DNA from: Umezawaea beigongshangensis
Lineage (GTDB): Bacteria > Actinomycetota > Actinomycetes > Mycobacteriales > Pseudonocardiaceae
Assembly: GCF_016464305.1 (NCBI RefSeq)
Contig: NZ_JAEIOJ010000003.1
Span: forward strand, 595,726 to 659,725
Length of the DNA stretch: 64,000 bases
Reading direction: 5' to 3'
The notes beneath the pieces were generated by a model, which made no database searches, was not told the origin of the DNA, and was given only the letters and a program-made list of their open reading frames with translations. Both the position numbers and the translations under genes were made by a program. This document shows, piece by piece, positions 1-7,786 of the stretch; positions within the stretch are counted from its first letter, which is position 1, and each line of letters opens with the position of its first letter.

Positions 1-1741
1 CCTCGTGCAGGGGGTTGGGGACCTCGCCCGACCGCGGGACCGGGGGGCGGGCCGCGAGGTCCCGGTAGCCCGCCGTCAGGCGGTAGCCGTTGAGGGGGTA
101 GCGGCCGAAGGTCTCGCCGAGCAGGGTCCCGGCGTCCGTGCGGGCCGACAGGTGCGGGAAGCGGCGGTGGTGGGCCTCGACCTCGCCGCGCACCATGCCC
201 CAGAACACCGGCTCCGGGAGTTCCAGCAGCCTCGCCAGCGGGCGGAACACGCCCACCAGCAGCGCGTCCACGACGTACTGGCGCAGCACGTGCCACTCCT
301 TGCGGGGCAGGACGCGGTCGTGCGAGTCGGGTTCGAGACCCCGCTCCGGCACCGGCTCCACCGACACGTTCACGTCGTCCACCAGGTCGTGCAGCGCCAC
401 CCGCGCCGGCAGCCCGTCCGGCCCGGTGAGCACGGCGACGTTCTCGCCGTGCGGGTTCACCGTGATCCCGTAGGTGTAGAGCACGTGCAGCAGCGGGCGC
501 AGCAGGGCGCGCAGCAGCGCGGCGAACCAGGTCCGCGCGTCGCCGCCGGAGGCGCGCACGTACTCCCGCACCAGCGCGTCGCCCGCGCCGTCGACGTGCA
601 GCACGGCGGCCAGCGGCCAGGAGCGCTCGCCCGGTCGCAGCCGCGGCCCCAGCGGATCGCGCCAGATGCAGCCCAGCGTCTCCAGCCACTGGTAGGGCAC
701 GTCTCCCGCGCGGGAGAGCTGCGGGTGCCGCACGGTCACCGACGCCACCTCGCCGAGCAGTTCGGTGCCCCACCGCGCGAGCAGCTCGTCGCGCTCCCAG
801 ACGCCGCGCAACCACTGCGTCGTCATCGGCGCGGCCAGCGTGCAGTGCGGCGGGATGCCCCGGTACACGGAGGTGTTGAGGATGCGCAGCGGCAGCTTCA
901 CCTGACGCCGCCGCGGGTCGTCCACGTTCACCACCGTGCGGATCGACTGCGTCGGCAGGTACCGGTCCGGTCCCTCGCCCAGCTCCACGATCCGCCCCGT
1001 CGCGACCTCCGGGGCCCACAGCACCCGCACGACGTGGTCGATCTGCCACGGGTGCGCCGGCGTCCACACGAACGCGCCGGGGTCGGCGCCGGTGTCCCGC
1101 AGCACTCCGGTGAACCGCTCGACCGTCTCCCGGTCCAGCTCCTGCTCCCGCACGGCCAGCTCCGACAGCTCCGGCGTGCCGCGGAACTCCGCCAGCCCCC
1201 GGTGCACGGCGAGCCACGGCAGCCGCAGCGGCGTGCGCGCCTCGGGCGCCCAGCGCTCCCGGTCCCGCGCGGAGAACCCGATCCGGCCCTTGTTCGCGAT
1301 CATCCACGGGTGGCCGGTGAGGTGACCGTCCAGCTCGGCGTGCGCCAGCAGTGCCAGCTCCGCCACCGGCCGCGCGGTGGCGGCCGTCGCCGCGTCGGCG
1401 GCGAGCGTCGCGGTGACCTCCGCCAGCAGCCCCGCGGTGGTGGCCGGGTCGACGCGCATCTCCCGGCAGGCGTCCACGAGGAACTGCTGCACGTCCTCGC
1501 ACGGCTCCACGACGTCGTCGCCGAGGATGCCGCTCGCGCCGCGGCGCACCGATCCCGGCCTCACGGCCCAGCCGCCGAACGCGGTGCGCTCGGCCTCGAA
1601 CGCGTACACCGCCCCGTTCAGGCGCAGCACGTGCCCGTCGCCGTGCTCGGCGGGCACGGGGACGAGCAACCGCTCGAAGCACAGTTCGCCGATCGCCTTC
1701 GCCAGCAGCGCGCGCGAGCACTCCCGCCACGCCCCGGTCAC
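1..1741 (-). CDS. NIS siderophore synthetase, IucA/IucC family (3' end outside window)
   Basis: This is the terminal synthetase of the siderophore operon. It is expected to condense citrate, or a citrate monoamide, with an N-hydroxy-N-acyl diamine using ATP in the cytoplasm. The minus-strand reading from GTG at 1741 gives about 580 residues of continuous IucA/IucC-like sequence, including an N-terminal part ending in HPWMIANKGRIGF, the HPWQ motif, the PTQSIRTV segment (substrate loop) and the C-terminal HGENVAVL motif (ATP/catalytic). The stop codon lies left of the window. The start overlaps the hydroxylase stop as GTGA, so translation is coupled. It is the second of two synthetases in the operon, at the position RhbF holds in the rhizobactin operon. 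The family call is firm; the exact substrate is inferred. Confidence 0.93.
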   Translation of the reverse strand, partial: MTGAWRECSRALLAKAIGELCFERLLVPVPAEHGDGHVLRLNGAVYAFEAERTAFGGWAVRPGSVRRGASGILGDDVVEPCEDVQQFLVDACREMRVDPATTAGLLAEVTATLAADAATAATARPVAELALLAHAELDGHLTGHPWMIANKGRIGFSARDRERWAPEARTPLRLPWLAVHRGLAEFRGTPELSELAVREQELDRETVERFTGVLRDTGADPGAFVWTPAHPWQIDHVVRVLWAPEVATGRIVELGEGPDRYLPTQSIRTVVNVDDPRRRQVKLPLRILNTSVYRGIPPHCTLAAPMTTQWLRGVWERDELLARWGTELLGEVASVTVRHPQLSRAGDVPYQWLETLGCIWRDPLGPRLRPGERSWPLAAVLHVDGAGDALVREYVRASGGDARTWFAALLRALLRPLLHVLYTYGITVNPHGENVAVLTGPDGLPARVALHDLVDDVNVSVEPVPERGLEPDSHDRVLPRKEWHVLRQYVVDALLVGVFRPLARLLELPEPVFWGMVRGEVEAHHRRFPHLSARTDAGTLLGETFGRYPLNGYRLTAGYRDLAARPPVPRSGEVPNPLHE

Positions 1742-3048
1742 GTCGCGCCCCCGGGAGCGGTGAAGCTGGTGAACGCGGTCCGCTTCGGCAGCGGGTAGAC
1801 CTCGCGGCCGGTGACGGCGTTGAGGATCGTGGCGTTGCGGACCGCGCCGATGCCCAGGTCGGGCGCGGCGACGCCGTGGCTGTGCAGGTCGGCGTTGGCC
1901 ACGAACACCCGTCCGGTGACCGCCGGGTCCAGCTCGATCGAGTGGTCCAGCGCCACCCGGTAGCGGCCCAGGTCGTCGCGGCGCACCAGCGGCTCCACCG
2001 GGTGCAGGAACACCGGTCTGCGCGGGCGGTAACCGGTCGCGGCGATCACCAGGTCCGTGGTGTGCTCGAACACCCGGCCGGTGTCGCGGTGGGCGCAGGT
2101 CAGCACGACGCGGCCCGCCGCACCCACCGCCGCGCCCCGGACCGCGGTGCCCGGCCGCAGCTCCACGTCGGGCAGCCCGTGCACCAGTTCCCGGCGGTAG
2201 AGCAGGTCGTGCAGCTCCTCGACGGTCTGCTCGGAGATCGCCCTGTGGTGCCGCCACTGCTCGGCCACCAGCGCGTCGCGGGTGTCCTGCGGCAGCGCGT
2301 GGAAGTGCCGCACGTACCCCGGCGTCGTCATCTCCAGCACGAGCTTCGTGTAGTCCAGCGGCGCGAACACCGGCGTGCGGGACAACCAGCTCACGCCCGC
2401 GCCGCCGTTCAGGTTGCGACGCAGCAGGTCCAGCACGACCTCGGCGCCGGACTGCCCCGACCCGACCACCGTCACGTGCCCCACGTCCAGGTCGGCGGCG
2501 CGGGTGAGGTAGCTCGCCGTGTGCATCAGCGCCTCCGGCGGCAGGCCCGCCAGCTCGGCGGGCACGAACGGCTCGGTGCCCACGCCCAGCACCAGGTCGC
2601 GGGCCAGCAGCCGCACCCGCGCGCCGTCGCCGCGCGCGGCCTCCACGGCGAAGCGCTGCGCGGCCGCGTCCCAGCGCACCGACTCCACGCGGTGCGAGAA
2701 CCGCACCGACGGCAGCCGCGCCGCCGCCCAGCGCAGGTAGTCCTCGTACTCGCGGCGCGTCGGGTGGAACCGCTCGCGCACGTAGAACGGGTACAGGCGG
2801 TCCGCGTCGCGCAGGTAGCACAGGAACGACAGCGGGTGGCTCGGGTCGACGAGGCTGACCAGGTCGGCGAGGAAGCTGACCTGGAGCAGGGCGTCGTCGA
2901 ACATCATCCCGCTGTGCCAGCGCAGTTCCCGCGCGGCCTCCAGCACCACCACGTCCAGACCGTCCACGGTGGACGCCAGCGCGGCGAGCCCGAGGTTGAA
3001 CGGCCCGCAGCCGATCGCGACGACGTCGTGCTCCGTCGCGGCGCTCAC
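1738..3048 (-). CDS. L-lysine/diamine N6-monooxygenase (siderophore N-hydroxylase)
   Basis: This is an FAD- and NADPH-dependent N-hydroxylating monooxygenase (IucD/RhbE/DesB group) that oxidises a terminal amine of a diamine to the hydroxylamine needed for a hydroxamate ligand. The protein has 436 residues. The N-terminal FAD fingerprint GCGPFNLGLAAL is at about residues 12-23. A second dinucleotide fingerprint GSGQSGAE (NADPH) lies near the middle, and the C-terminal ATGYRPRRP motif is typical of the family. The GTG start at 3048 overlaps the acetyltransferase stop (GTGA). A longer upstream reading frame exists but would run back through the acetyltransferase gene, so the overlap start is preferred. 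The substrate (cadaverine, diaminopropane or an amino acid) cannot be read from the sequence. Confidence 0.93.
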   Translation of the reverse strand: MSAATEHDVVAIGCGPFNLGLAALASTVDGLDVVVLEAARELRWHSGMMFDDALLQVSFLADLVSLVDPSHPLSFLCYLRDADRLYPFYVRERFHPTRREYEDYLRWAAARLPSVRFSHRVESVRWDAAAQRFAVEAARGDGARVRLLARDLVLGVGTEPFVPAELAGLPPEALMHTASYLTRAADLDVGHVTVVGSGQSGAEVVLDLLRRNLNGGAGVSWLSRTPVFAPLDYTKLVLEMTTPGYVRHFHALPQDTRDALVAEQWRHHRAISEQTVEELHDLLYRRELVHGLPDVELRPGTAVRGAAVGAAGRVVLTCAHRDTGRVFEHTTDLVIAATGYRPRRPVFLHPVEPLVRRDDLGRYRVALDHSIELDPAVTGRVFVANADLHSHGVAAPDLGIGAVRNATILNAVTGREVYPLPKRTAFTSFTAPGGAT

Positions 3049-3599
3049 CTGGCCCGCACCACGAGCAGCGCGGTCTTGTCCGGCAGGGAGATCTCCCCGG
3101 CCGGGGTGAAACCAGCGGCGGTGAAGGAGCGGATGGCGCGCTCGTTGCGCACGTCGGGTTCCAGGATCACGCGGGTGCACTCCGGATCTGCGGCGAACAG
3201 GGCGTCGGTCAGCGGTGGGAGCAGCGAGCGCACGAGCCCGCGCCCGGTCCTCGCCGGGTCGCCGACCGCCACGTGCAGCCCGAGGTCGTGCGGCCGCGCC
3301 GGGTAGCAGGCGGCGACCCGGTCCCGCGCGGCGCGGTAGACCTCCAGGTACAGCACGGGGACGCCGTCGCGCTCCACCACGCACGGCAGGGAGTGCACGC
3401 CGCCGAGCTGGTCGCGCAGCTCCCGCTCCCACCTCGCGCGCGGCCACGCCTGCCGCCAGTGCTCGGCCACGTGCGGCGAGCGCATCCACCGGTGCAGCAG
3501 GTCAGGGTCGGTGCCGCCGGGGTCGGCGCGGCGCACCAGCCACCCGCCGCCGACGTCGGGCAGCGGCGGCGGTGGCACGGCGGGCGGGTCGGCGTCCAT
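3045..3599 (-). CDS. GNAT/IucB-type siderophore N-acetyltransferase
   Basis: This is an acyltransferase that would acetylate the hydroxylamine made by the neighbouring monooxygenase to give the hydroxamate. It has 184 residues, normal for the AcsC/IucB/RhbD (MbtK-type GNAT) family. It shows the family pattern RWMRSPHVAEHW near residues 35-50, LYLEVYR, the DLGLHVAVGDP strand, a GRGLVRSLL acetyl-CoA loop and a C-terminal EPDVRNERAIRSFTAAGF helix. The ATG at 3599 overlaps the upstream synthetase stop (ATGA) and the stop overlaps the hydroxylase start (GTGA). This position between synthetase and hydroxylase matches RhbD in rhizobactin 1021 operons. Acetyl is the usual acyl donor for this subfamily, but other acyl-CoAs are possible. 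Confidence 0.9.
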   Translation of the reverse strand: MDADPPAVPPPPLPDVGGGWLVRRADPGGTDPDLLHRWMRSPHVAEHWRQAWPRARWERELRDQLGGVHSLPCVVERDGVPVLYLEVYRAARDRVAACYPARPHDLGLHVAVGDPARTGRGLVRSLLPPLTDALFAADPECTRVILEPDVRNERAIRSFTAAGFTPAGEISLPDKTALLVVRAR

Positions 3600-5308
3600 C
3601 AGCGCACCTCCGCGAGCGGGTTCGGGGCGTCCAGGTAGACGGACTGGGCGTCGACCGGCGCGAGCACCTCGTCGATGCCGTGCAGCCGGGTGAGCAGGTT
3701 CGCCTTGCAGGGCAGGGTGTCCGCGGTGAGCCAGCGCCGCGCCAGCCGGTCGCCGCCGGGCCCGGCGGCGGCGAGCGCGGGCAGCGCGGCGGTCAGCCGC
3801 TCGGTCACGACGCGCAGCAGGTCCCGCTCGTCGGCGAGCCCGTCGACGGCGAGGCAGCCCACGACCGCCAGCGCCTGGTTGCGCAGCAGGTAGTACGACA
3901 GCCGCTCGTCCACCACGTCGTCGTCGGCGACGGCCAGCGCGGAGCGCTCGACCCCCAGGTGCCGCAGCACCTCCGGCAGGCGCGAGGAGGCGAGGTAGTA
4001 GCCCTGGTTGTCGCGGTAGCGCCCGCCGGTGACGCGGCCACCGGCGCCGACGCGCACCAGGGTGTTCTGCTGGTGGGCCTCCAGGCCGATGCCCGTCTCG
4101 GCGTACAGGCTCAGCACCGGCACGAGCACGTGGTCGACGTAGTCGGCCACCCACCGCGCCGGATCGCCCCTCCCGACCAGCTCGGCGAGGCGGCTGCGGC
4201 CGATCCCCGGCCGGGGCGCGACCAGGCCCGCCACCACGCGGGAGTCGGTGATGTCGGCCGGTGAGCTGCGCACCGCCACGTCCAGACCGGTCACCTCGCC
4301 GCCCTCGTCCACGGCGATCCACGACGGGTCGCGCACCACGTCGAAGGACGGGTGCGCGGCGAACGTGCCAGCGGCGCGGCCGGTCTCCAGCAACCGGTGG
4401 ACCTCAGAACCCCGCCGCAGCTCGGTGCTCGTGGACTCGCGGCGGGAGTTGGTCAGCCGCAGGCCCAGCGACAGCTTCAGCATCACCGGCGCGCCCGGCC
4501 GGTACACCGTGCGCAGGCTGGACGTGGGGAACCAGGCCGGGCCCGACTCGCCCAGCGGGGTCAGCCGGCCCGACCGCACCAGCGCCGCGATCCGCGGCCG
4601 GTGCAGCAGGTCCCGCGCCTGCCACGGGTGCGCCGGCACCAGCACCCGGCCGTCGGCGGAGGAGCGCCCGGCCAGCTCGGCCATCAGCACGGGCGCCGCC
4701 GGCCCGGCGACCGAGCCGTGCGAGACGATCCCGGCGTCGGCGGCGAACCAGAACAGCGGGAACGAGCCGCGCAGTTCCGGCGCGAACAGCGCGTCGTCGC
4801 CCGAGGAGATGCCGTCGCGGCTCTTGGGAGCCGGGTGGTGCAGGTGCCCCAGCAGGAGGCCCTGCTCGGCGTCGAGGAACCCGTCGGCGACCGGGGACGA
4901 CGTCTCGGCGCGGCCGTGCGCGACGTAGCGGGCGACGCGGCGCACCGACTCGGCCGTGCGCTCCACGAGGTCGGCGGCCTCGCCCGGCCGCTCGCCGCCC
5001 GGCCGGGACGCGCCCAGCTCGGCGGCGACCAGCGCCACCGCGACCACCGGATCGGCCGGGCCGACCCCGGTGCCGCCGCGCAGCAGGCTCACCCGCCCGA
5101 AGCGGTGCCAGCCGGTGGGGGAGGCGTGCCGCACCGGCGCGCGCAGCGCGAGTCCCGTGGTCGGCAGGTCCACCAGCAGCGCGTCCCCCTCGACCGGGGT
5201 GTTCGTCTCCCGCGCCCAGCACCGCAGCAGCGACTCCAGGTGGGCGTGCTCCGCGACGGCGCGCGGGTCGGGCGAGTCGAGCGGATCGGGTGCGGAGGTC
5301 TCGGTCAC
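3599..5308 (-). CDS. NIS siderophore synthetase, IucA/IucC family
   Basis: This is the first of two NIS synthetases in the operon, 569 residues and full length for the family. It probably adds the first hydroxamate arm to a citrate carboxyl through an acyl-adenylate. Visible motifs are VPAHPWQ (family HPWQ), the PTSSLRTVYRP loop, the KLSLGLRLTNSRR segment and the C-terminal LEAHQQNTLV catalytic/ATP motif, followed by RDNQGYYLASS. The GTG start at 5308 overlaps the decarboxylase stop (GTGA) and its own stop overlaps the acetyltransferase ATG. With the terminal synthetase it suggests an asymmetric, two-step assembly on citrate, as in aerobactin or rhizobactin, rather than the single-synthetase desferrioxamine plan. 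Confidence 0.94.
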   Translation of the reverse strand: MTETSAPDPLDSPDPRAVAEHAHLESLLRCWARETNTPVEGDALLVDLPTTGLALRAPVRHASPTGWHRFGRVSLLRGGTGVGPADPVVAVALVAAELGASRPGGERPGEAADLVERTAESVRRVARYVAHGRAETSSPVADGFLDAEQGLLLGHLHHPAPKSRDGISSGDDALFAPELRGSFPLFWFAADAGIVSHGSVAGPAAPVLMAELAGRSSADGRVLVPAHPWQARDLLHRPRIAALVRSGRLTPLGESGPAWFPTSSLRTVYRPGAPVMLKLSLGLRLTNSRRESTSTELRRGSEVHRLLETGRAAGTFAAHPSFDVVRDPSWIAVDEGGEVTGLDVAVRSSPADITDSRVVAGLVAPRPGIGRSRLAELVGRGDPARWVADYVDHVLVPVLSLYAETGIGLEAHQQNTLVRVGAGGRVTGGRYRDNQGYYLASSRLPEVLRHLGVERSALAVADDDVVDERLSYYLLRNQALAVVGCLAVDGLADERDLLRVVTERLTAALPALAAAGPGGDRLARRWLTADTLPCKANLLTRLHGIDEVLAPVDAQSVYLDAPNPLAEVR

Positions 5309-6783
5309 GCGGCACCTTCCTCGAACAGGTCCTCCGTCGCCGCCCCCGCCTGCCGCACCAGCGCGAGCAGGTCCACCAGGTCCGCCTCGGTGGCGGCCGG
5401 GTTGAGCAGCGTGAGCTTCAGGCAGGTGCGTCCCGCCACGTCGGTGCGGCCGATCAGCGCGTCACCGGAGCGCAGCAACCGCCGGCGCAGCTCGGCGTTG
5501 ACCGCGCCGGACCGCGCGGGATCGCGGACCAGGTAGCGGAACACCACGGTGGTCAGGTGCGCGCCCGCCACCAGCTCCAGCCGGTCGTCCGCGCTGATCA
5601 GCGCCTCGGCCCGGCGGGTCAGCTCGTGACAGCGGTCCAGCAGCTCGCCCAGGCCGGCGCGGCCGTGCGCGAGGAAGGTCGCCGCCACCTTCACCGCGTC
5701 GGGGCGGCGCGTCGTCTGCAACGACCGGCCCAGCGCGCCGTCGTAGCCCTGCGTCCGGTCGTCCTCGGGGTTGAGGTAGGCCACCGAGCGGTCCAGCGCG
5801 GCGAACGACGTCCCGTCGCGCACCAGCAGCACACCCGCCGCCGCGGGCTGCCAGCCGATCTTGTGCAGGTCGGCGGTGATCGAGTCGGCCAGCGCGATGC
5901 CGTCCACCCGCCCGGCGAGCCGCCGGGAGAACAGCGCGCCGAAGCCGTAGGCCGCGTCCACGTGCAGCCACACCCCGTGGCGGCGCGCGATCTCCGCCAG
6001 CGGCCGCAGCGGGTCCACGGTGCCGAAGTCGGTGGTTCCGGCCGTGGCGACGACGGCCACCGGCGTCTCGCCCTCCGCCAGGCGCGTCAGCGCCTCCTCC
6101 AGCGCGCCGGGCAGCATCCGGTGCTCGGCGTCGACCTCGACCGCCCGCACGGCGGCCTCGCCCAGGCCCAGCACGGCGCAGGCCCGGTGCACGGAGAAGT
6201 GCGCGACCCGCGAGCAGAACACGACGGGTCGCGGCAGCGCGGCGACGCCGTCGCGCCGCGCGTCGAGCCCGCGCCCGGCCGCCGCGACGTCCCTGGCCAG
6301 CAGCAGGGCCGTGAGGTTCGACAGCGTTCCGCCGGGGGTGAACACGCCGGCGGAGCCGGGGCCGTACCCGGCCAGGGCGGCGAGCCCGGTCACGACCCAG
6401 CGCTCCACGGCGATCGAGGCGGGTCCGGAGTCGTAGGTGTCCACCGAGTTGTTGCCGGTGCTCGCCAGCGCGTCGGCCGCGACGGCCACGGACAGCGGCG
6501 GCGGCTGGAGGTGGGCGGCGGCGAGCGGGTGGGCGAGGTCGGCGCCGTGCTCGCCCAGCACGCGGGCCAGCAGGTCCAGCGCCGCGGCGGAGCCCAGCCC
6601 CCGCTCGGGCAGGCCGTCCCCGCCGAGCCGCGCCAGCACCGCGGCCAGCACCTCGGCCGGGTCTCCGGCGGGCAGGGGCCCGGCGGGTCTCTTGGCGCCG
6701 CTGACCGCGTCGGCGCAGGTCGTGAGTTCGGTGAACCCCGCACCGGTTCCGGCGAGTGGACCGGGGTCGGTTGCGGAGAACAC
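5305..6783 (-). CDS. PLP-dependent group II diamine-forming decarboxylase (RhbB/DesA-like)
   Basis: This decarboxylase supplies the diamine of the siderophore, cadaverine from lysine or 1,3-diaminopropane from 2,4-diaminobutyrate. It has 492 residues from the GTG at 6783, chosen because GGAGG lies 4 nt upstream; a GTG at 6834 (509 residues) is the alternative. Motifs include NNSVDTYDSGPASIAVE, GGTLSNLTALLLARD, the aspartate of HVDAAYGFG and the PLP lysine in DLHKIGWQP. It is the first gene of the five-gene operon, and its stop overlaps the next start (GTGA). No diaminobutyrate aminotransferase (RhbA) is visible next to it, which favours a directly available amino acid such as lysine. That is an inference. 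Confidence 0.92.
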   Translation of the reverse strand: MFSATDPGPLAGTGAGFTELTTCADAVSGAKRPAGPLPAGDPAEVLAAVLARLGGDGLPERGLGSAAALDLLARVLGEHGADLAHPLAAAHLQPPPLSVAVAADALASTGNNSVDTYDSGPASIAVERWVVTGLAALAGYGPGSAGVFTPGGTLSNLTALLLARDVAAAGRGLDARRDGVAALPRPVVFCSRVAHFSVHRACAVLGLGEAAVRAVEVDAEHRMLPGALEEALTRLAEGETPVAVVATAGTTDFGTVDPLRPLAEIARRHGVWLHVDAAYGFGALFSRRLAGRVDGIALADSITADLHKIGWQPAAAGVLLVRDGTSFAALDRSVAYLNPEDDRTQGYDGALGRSLQTTRRPDAVKVAATFLAHGRAGLGELLDRCHELTRRAEALISADDRLELVAGAHLTTVVFRYLVRDPARSGAVNAELRRRLLRSGDALIGRTDVAGRTCLKLTLLNPAATEADLVDLLALVRQAGAATEDLFEEGAA

Positions 6784-6896
6784 GCCACCTCCGGGGGACA
6801 CGACGGACGTCAACCGGGGCGAGCCTCGACTCACCGCGTCGGAACTCGCTTGCCGAGTGATCGTCGGGGGCGCTCACCGGCCGGACCGGGTCCGTC

Positions 6897-6915
6897 TCAG
6901 GCTAGCCGGGCCAAC
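6897..6915 (-). promoter_or_regulatory. Weak candidate iron box upstream of the siderophore operon
   Basis: On the minus strand, about 115 nt before the chosen decarboxylase start, GGCTAGCCTGA matches one half of the IdeR/DmdR iron-box consensus (GGCTAACCTAA) at 9 of 11 positions. The other half of the palindrome is poorly conserved, about 12 of 19 overall. Control by an IdeR-type repressor is expected for such an operon, but this site alone is weak evidence. Confidence 0.3.
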
Positions 6916-6995
6916 GAGGATCCGGCCGGGTCCGTTCGGGGGAGGGGCGGTAACCTGACCCGCAATTCCGCGAGTCGCTGCAATCAGGAGGATCC

Positions 6996-7409
6996 GTGTC
7001 GCCAGGGCAGATCGCCGCACTGGTCGCCGCAGGCGCGTTCGTGCTGCTCGTGCTGCTTCTTGCGATCCCGTTGATCAAGCTGGGCCGCACGCTCGACGAA
7101 GCCACGAAGGCCATCCGCACGGCCAACGAGAACAGCGAACCGCTGTTCACCGGTGCCAACACGACGCTGACGCACGTCAACACCCAGCTCGAACGGGTGG
7201 ACGGCATCACCGCGAACGCCCGCGCCGTCACCGGCAACGTCTCCGCGCTCACGTCGCTGTTCACCGCGACGCTCGGTGGACCGCTGGTCAAGGCCGCCGC
7301 CCTGTCCTACGGCGTCAGCAAGGCCGTTCGCGCCCGCCGCAGGGCCGTCGCGGAGAAGCCGGGCAAGCACTCCCGCCGTCCTCGCGGTGGCAGGGGAGGC
7401 GCGCGGTGA
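6996..7409 (+). CDS. DUF948-type membrane-anchored protein
   Basis: A 137-residue protein with one N-terminal transmembrane segment (about residues 6-26, rich in A, V and L), then an amphipathic, probably coiled-coil stretch (LGRTLDEATKAIRTANEN...) and a basic, disordered tail (RARRRAVAEKPGKHSRRPRGG). This is the DUF948 arrangement, found just upstream of alaS in many actinobacteria; its function is unknown. The GTG start has AGGAGG 5 nt upstream at 6986-6991. The stop overlaps the start of the next small gene by 4 nt (GTGA), so the two are co-expressed and may read through into alaS. A role at the cell envelope is only implied by the membrane anchor. Confidence 0.85.
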   Translation: MSPGQIAALVAAGAFVLLVLLLAIPLIKLGRTLDEATKAIRTANENSEPLFTGANTTLTHVNTQLERVDGITANARAVTGNVSALTSLFTATLGGPLVKAAALSYGVSKAVRARRRAVAEKPGKHSRRPRGGRGGAR

Positions 7410-7720
7410 AGCGGATCTTCTGGTTCTCCGTCGGCATCGCCGCCGGGGTCGCCGCCTCCCGCAAGGCCGCGAACGTCGTCCACCAGGCGACCCCGGCCGG
7501 GATCGGCGAGAACGTCGGCGAGGGCCTGCGCGAGCTGGCCAGCGCCATCGGCTCGTTCGGCGCCGACGTGCGCGCCGGGATGAGCGAGCGGGAGCAGGAG
7601 CTCCAGGACACCGTCGAGCGGCGCACCGGCTTCGTCCCCGGTCGCGCGCTCGCCGAGTCCGCGCCGCACGAGTCGCAGCGGAGGGGGAGCGGCGCGCGAG
7701 CGCGCAGGGCGGGCCGCTGA
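7406..7720 (+). CDS. Small conserved protein between DUF948 gene and alaS
   Basis: A 104-residue protein with a hydrophobic N-terminus (RIFWFSVGIAAGVAASRKA) that may be a membrane segment or a signal-anchor, followed by a charged helix (ELASAIGSFGADVRAGMSEREQELQDTVERR) and a basic tail. The GTG start at 7406 overlaps the previous stop. Small genes of this type (I believe DUF6167) sit in this place in related actinomycetes; that assignment is from memory. Its function is unknown. The gap to alaS is 66 nt and contains no obvious terminator. Confidence 0.75.
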   Translation: MKRIFWFSVGIAAGVAASRKAANVVHQATPAGIGENVGEGLRELASAIGSFGADVRAGMSEREQELQDTVERRTGFVPGRALAESAPHESQRRGSGARARRAGR

Positions 7721-7786
7721 CCTGGCCAGCCGTCCGCCGCAGCCGACCCCTCCCCGCTCGTCCCAGCTCTCCCCCCGAGGAACACC

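Noticed and set aside
5-1798. A 597-codon plus-strand frame at the left edge
   Set aside because: It is the antisense shadow of the IucA/IucC gene, whose motifs are clear on the minus strand.
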